A stretch of DNA of 64,000 bases, taken from contig JBFXEJ010000018.1 in the NCBI GenBank assembly GCA_050180235.1, positions 6,426 to 70,425 on the forward strand. Reading direction: 5' to 3'. This DNA is from JAABRU01 sp050180235. Lineage in GTDB: Bacteria > Desulfobacterota > Desulfobacteria > Desulfobacterales > Desulfococcaceae. The notes beneath the pieces are model-generated. The model did not search any database. It was not told the origin of the DNA and saw only the letters and a program-made list of their open reading frames with translations. Of the stretch, positions 62,316 through 64,000 are shown piece by piece; the first letter of the stretch is position 1, and the number at the start of each line of letters is the position of its first letter. The position numbers and the translations under genes were made by a program.

Positions 62316-63470
62316 ATGAAATTACTGCCGCTGCTGGCCCTTCTGGCCGCTTTTCCGCCTTTGTCCACAGACATGTATCTGCCTGCCATTCCCTCTCTGC
62401 AGGCCAGATGGAATGCCTCACTGGTCATGGTAAACTATACACTTGTGGGCTTTTTTCTCAGTTTCAGCCTTGCACTGCTGATTTACGGCCCTCTGTCCGA
62501 CCGTTTCGGACGCAGGCCCCCGCTGCTTGGGGGGATTGCTCTGTATATAATCTCCAGTCTGCTCTGTGCAGCCGCAGATCAGGTGAACACCCTGATTCTG
62601 TTCCGGGTGCTGCAGGGCATGGGTGCAGCGTCCGCGTCCGCGCTGTCAATGGCCATTTCCAAAGACTGCTTTGAAGGCAGGGAAAGGGATAAAATGCTGG
62701 CCTATATGGGTGTGATCGTGGCTCTTGCGCCCATGATGGCTCCGGTTCTGGGCGGTCTGATGCTGAGATGGCTCACATGGCCCTGGATTTTCATTTCTCA
62801 GGGAATTCTCGGACTGATCGCTTTTCTGGGTGTCTGGCGCATGTCCGAGCCCTCACAGACATTCAAACGCATACCTGTATCAAAGATGATTGGCAGGTAT
62901 ATGCTTTTGTTCCAAAACCGGAGGTATATCATTCTGACATTTATGATGGCGCTGGGTATATGGCCCATGTTCGGATTCATTGCAAGTTCTGCGGATATAT
63001 ATGTACGGCGTTTCGGACTCAGCGAACAGGTTTTCAGTTATTTTTTTGCATGTAACGCGATTGCCTTTATGAGCGGTTCCTACACATGTGCCCGGCTGAT
63101 TCACAGAGTGCCGGGAATACGGCTGATGACAGCCGGATTTGCAGGAATTTTTCTGGGCGGATGGTGTATGCTGATTACCGGCGGAAAAGGCCCGTTTGGT
63201 TTTGCCCTTCCTATGGCTTTTATAACCTTTTGCCTTGGATTGTCGCGGCCTCTGGGCAACAGTCTGATTCTGGAGCAGGTGGACAGTGATGCAGGTTCCG
63301 CGTCCTCTCTGCTCATGTTTGTCTATTTTGTGATGGGCGCAGCCGGTATGTGGATGATTTCCCATCCCTGGGCGGACAAGTCATATGTTCTGGGACTGAT
63401 GGCAGTGTCCACAAGCGCTGCTGTCCTGATTTCATTCCATTTTCTCTATGCAGGAAAAGCAAAGTCATGA
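62316..63470 (+). CDS. Bcr/CflA-type MFS drug exporter
   Basis: The 384-residue MFS protein with about 12 membrane helices is a drug:H+ antiporter. Landmarks: LSTDMYLPAIPSLQ in helix 1 (DHA1 family motif D1), YGPLSDRFGRRPPLLGG (motif A), LFRVLQGMGAASASALSMAISKD (motif B region) and APVLGGLMLRWLTWPWIF (motif C). This pattern is typical of the Bcr/CflA bicyclomycin/chloramphenicol subgroup. Slightly shorter than the usual 390-400 residues at the C-terminus. It stands alone between repeat-rich regions. Confidence 0.92.
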   Translation: MKLLPLLALLAAFPPLSTDMYLPAIPSLQARWNASLVMVNYTLVGFFLSFSLALLIYGPLSDRFGRRPPLLGGIALYIISSLLCAAADQVNTLILFRVLQGMGAASASALSMAISKDCFEGRERDKMLAYMGVIVALAPMMAPVLGGLMLRWLTWPWIFISQGILGLIAFLGVWRMSEPSQTFKRIPVSKMIGRYMLLFQNRRYIILTFMMALGIWPMFGFIASSADIYVRRFGLSEQVFSYFFACNAIAFMSGSYTCARLIHRVPGIRLMTAGFAGIFLGGWCMLITGGKGPFGFALPMAFITFCLGLSRPLGNSLILEQVDSDAGSASSLLMFVYFVMGAAGMWMISHPWADKSYVLGLMAVSTSAAVLISFHFLYAGKAKS

Positions 63471-63947
63471 ATCAGCATTTACAAAAATCAGTATGTTAAA
63501 TACCCAATTATATAGTTTTCGGCATAAGGCATGTCAAGCTCCTGTGCTTACCTCATTTTTCAGGGCAGCCACAGTGGGTTGCCCACTGCAAAATACCGAA
63601 AAATTTGTGAGTGGATATTTGACCTCTGTGAAAAACTCTGTGTCTTCTGTGGGAAACCCTCCAGCGACCGCTTTTCCGGAAATCCGGGATGTGTATTCAG
63701 TATGGGAAAATTTCCCACAGAGACCACAGAGAGGAAAAAACTGTCTGCCCGGATTGTTAAAAAAGACCAGTGCTGCTCTGTCAGTCTTGAATCTGAGCGT
63801 TGCAAAAACCGGATTTTTCCAAAAAATCCGGTTTTTTTGTACACTTCAACTCATAAAATCAAAATTGACAAAGTACTACTGTCTTGTCAAAATTAAACTG
63901 ACGCATTATAATTTCTCAATCTGAAAAAAAAATTGAGGGAGAAAACA
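63471..63947. other. Repeat-rich gap before the transposase
   Basis: A long imperfect foldback of CTCTGTG/CACAGAG motifs (about 63625-63740) and the 95-bp CCGGATTTTT repeat (63783-63878). No gene was seen. Near 63879-63900 TACTGTCTTGTCAAAATTAA may be the left end of the insertion sequence. Confidence 0.55.
63783..63878. repeat. 95-bp repeat with CCGGATTTTT hairpin, copy 4
   Basis: It matches 57215-57309 over its length, with the hairpin at 63803-63838 followed by CTCATAAAATCAAAATTGAC. Confidence 0.75.
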
Positions 63948-64000
63948 ATGCGGAAAAAATATCTTGTGAGTCTTACAGACAGTGAACGTCAGGAACTTGA
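63948..64000 (+). CDS. IS630-like transposase, N-terminal fragment (runs off window)
   Basis: ATG 63948 with GAGGGAGAA upstream starts MRKKYLVSLTDSERQEL, the typical opening of IS630-family transposase helix-turn-helix regions. Only 17 full codons are visible, so completeness and family are tentative. An autonomous TA-inserting element here could supply the transposase for the 72-bp elements, but their ends need not match. Confidence 0.6.
   Translation, partial: MRKKYLVSLTDSERQEL

Overview
The window is bacterial chromosome, most likely from a Desulfobacterota (sulfate-reducer-like) lineage. This is inferred from gene content (citramalate-type isoleucine synthesis, a poly-HAMP chemoreceptor, selenodomain-associated transferases TIGR04282/TIGR04283, a DUF3141 protein, many small toxin-antitoxin pairs) and from intergenic DNA crowded with short inverted-repeat elements. 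No rRNA, tRNA or CRISPR array was seen.

Layout. (1) 1-8075, minus strand: a two-gene operon of a calcineurin-like phosphoesterase and, overlapping it by ATGA, a giant open frame that runs off the left edge after 2185 codons. The giant protein carries a trypsin-like protease domain, a PD-(D/E)xK-like domain, a helical repeat array and PIN-like segments; it looks like an undescribed conflict/defence system. (2) 8310-20800, minus strand: branched-chain amino acid synthesis (ilvD, ilvB, ilvN, ilvC, rnk-like, cimA, leuA), interrupted by an unknown gene, broken antitoxin genes and a DUF433/DUF5615 pair. ilvD is preceded by a promoter, an Ile/Leu/Val-rich leader peptide, an antiterminator segment and an intrinsic terminator, i.e. 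a classical attenuator. (3) 21014-22655, plus strand: a bacterial cereblon-type CULT protein, a secreted protein, a zinc-ribbon protein and trmL. (4) 22696-32140: a PEP-CTERM-like mini-protein, an orphan RND membrane-fusion protein, then a MerA-like flavoprotein, BioB-like radical SAM protein, TVP38 protein (split by a MITE), fatty acid hydroxylase, TIGR04283 and TIGR04282 transferases and a duplicated C-terminal fragment of the fusion protein. (5) 32550-43211: methyltransferase, J-protein, poly-HAMP chemoreceptor, SLC13-type permease, DUF3141 hydrolase-like protein and a free-standing alanyl-tRNA synthetase-like catalytic domain. (6) 44132-50979: an AT-rich signalling cluster: multi-GAF kinase, response regulator, pseudo-receiver, and a GHKL ATPase fused to a TIR domain, followed by a translationally coupled PIN gene broken by a MITE. 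(7) 50963-64000: antitoxins, Uma2, PilZ, a diguanylate cyclase split by a MITE, a large membrane coiled-coil protein, a broken VapBC pair, a secreted beta-helix/LamG protein, a soluble histidine kinase, a Bcr/CflA exporter and the start of an IS630-like transposase.

Mobile DNA is a major theme. Three identical-length 192-bp elements each have a perfect 8-bp target duplication, and two of them split genes whose reading frames rejoin exactly when the element and one duplicate are removed. A 72-bp element with TA duplications and a roughly 127-bp element break three more small genes in the same way.
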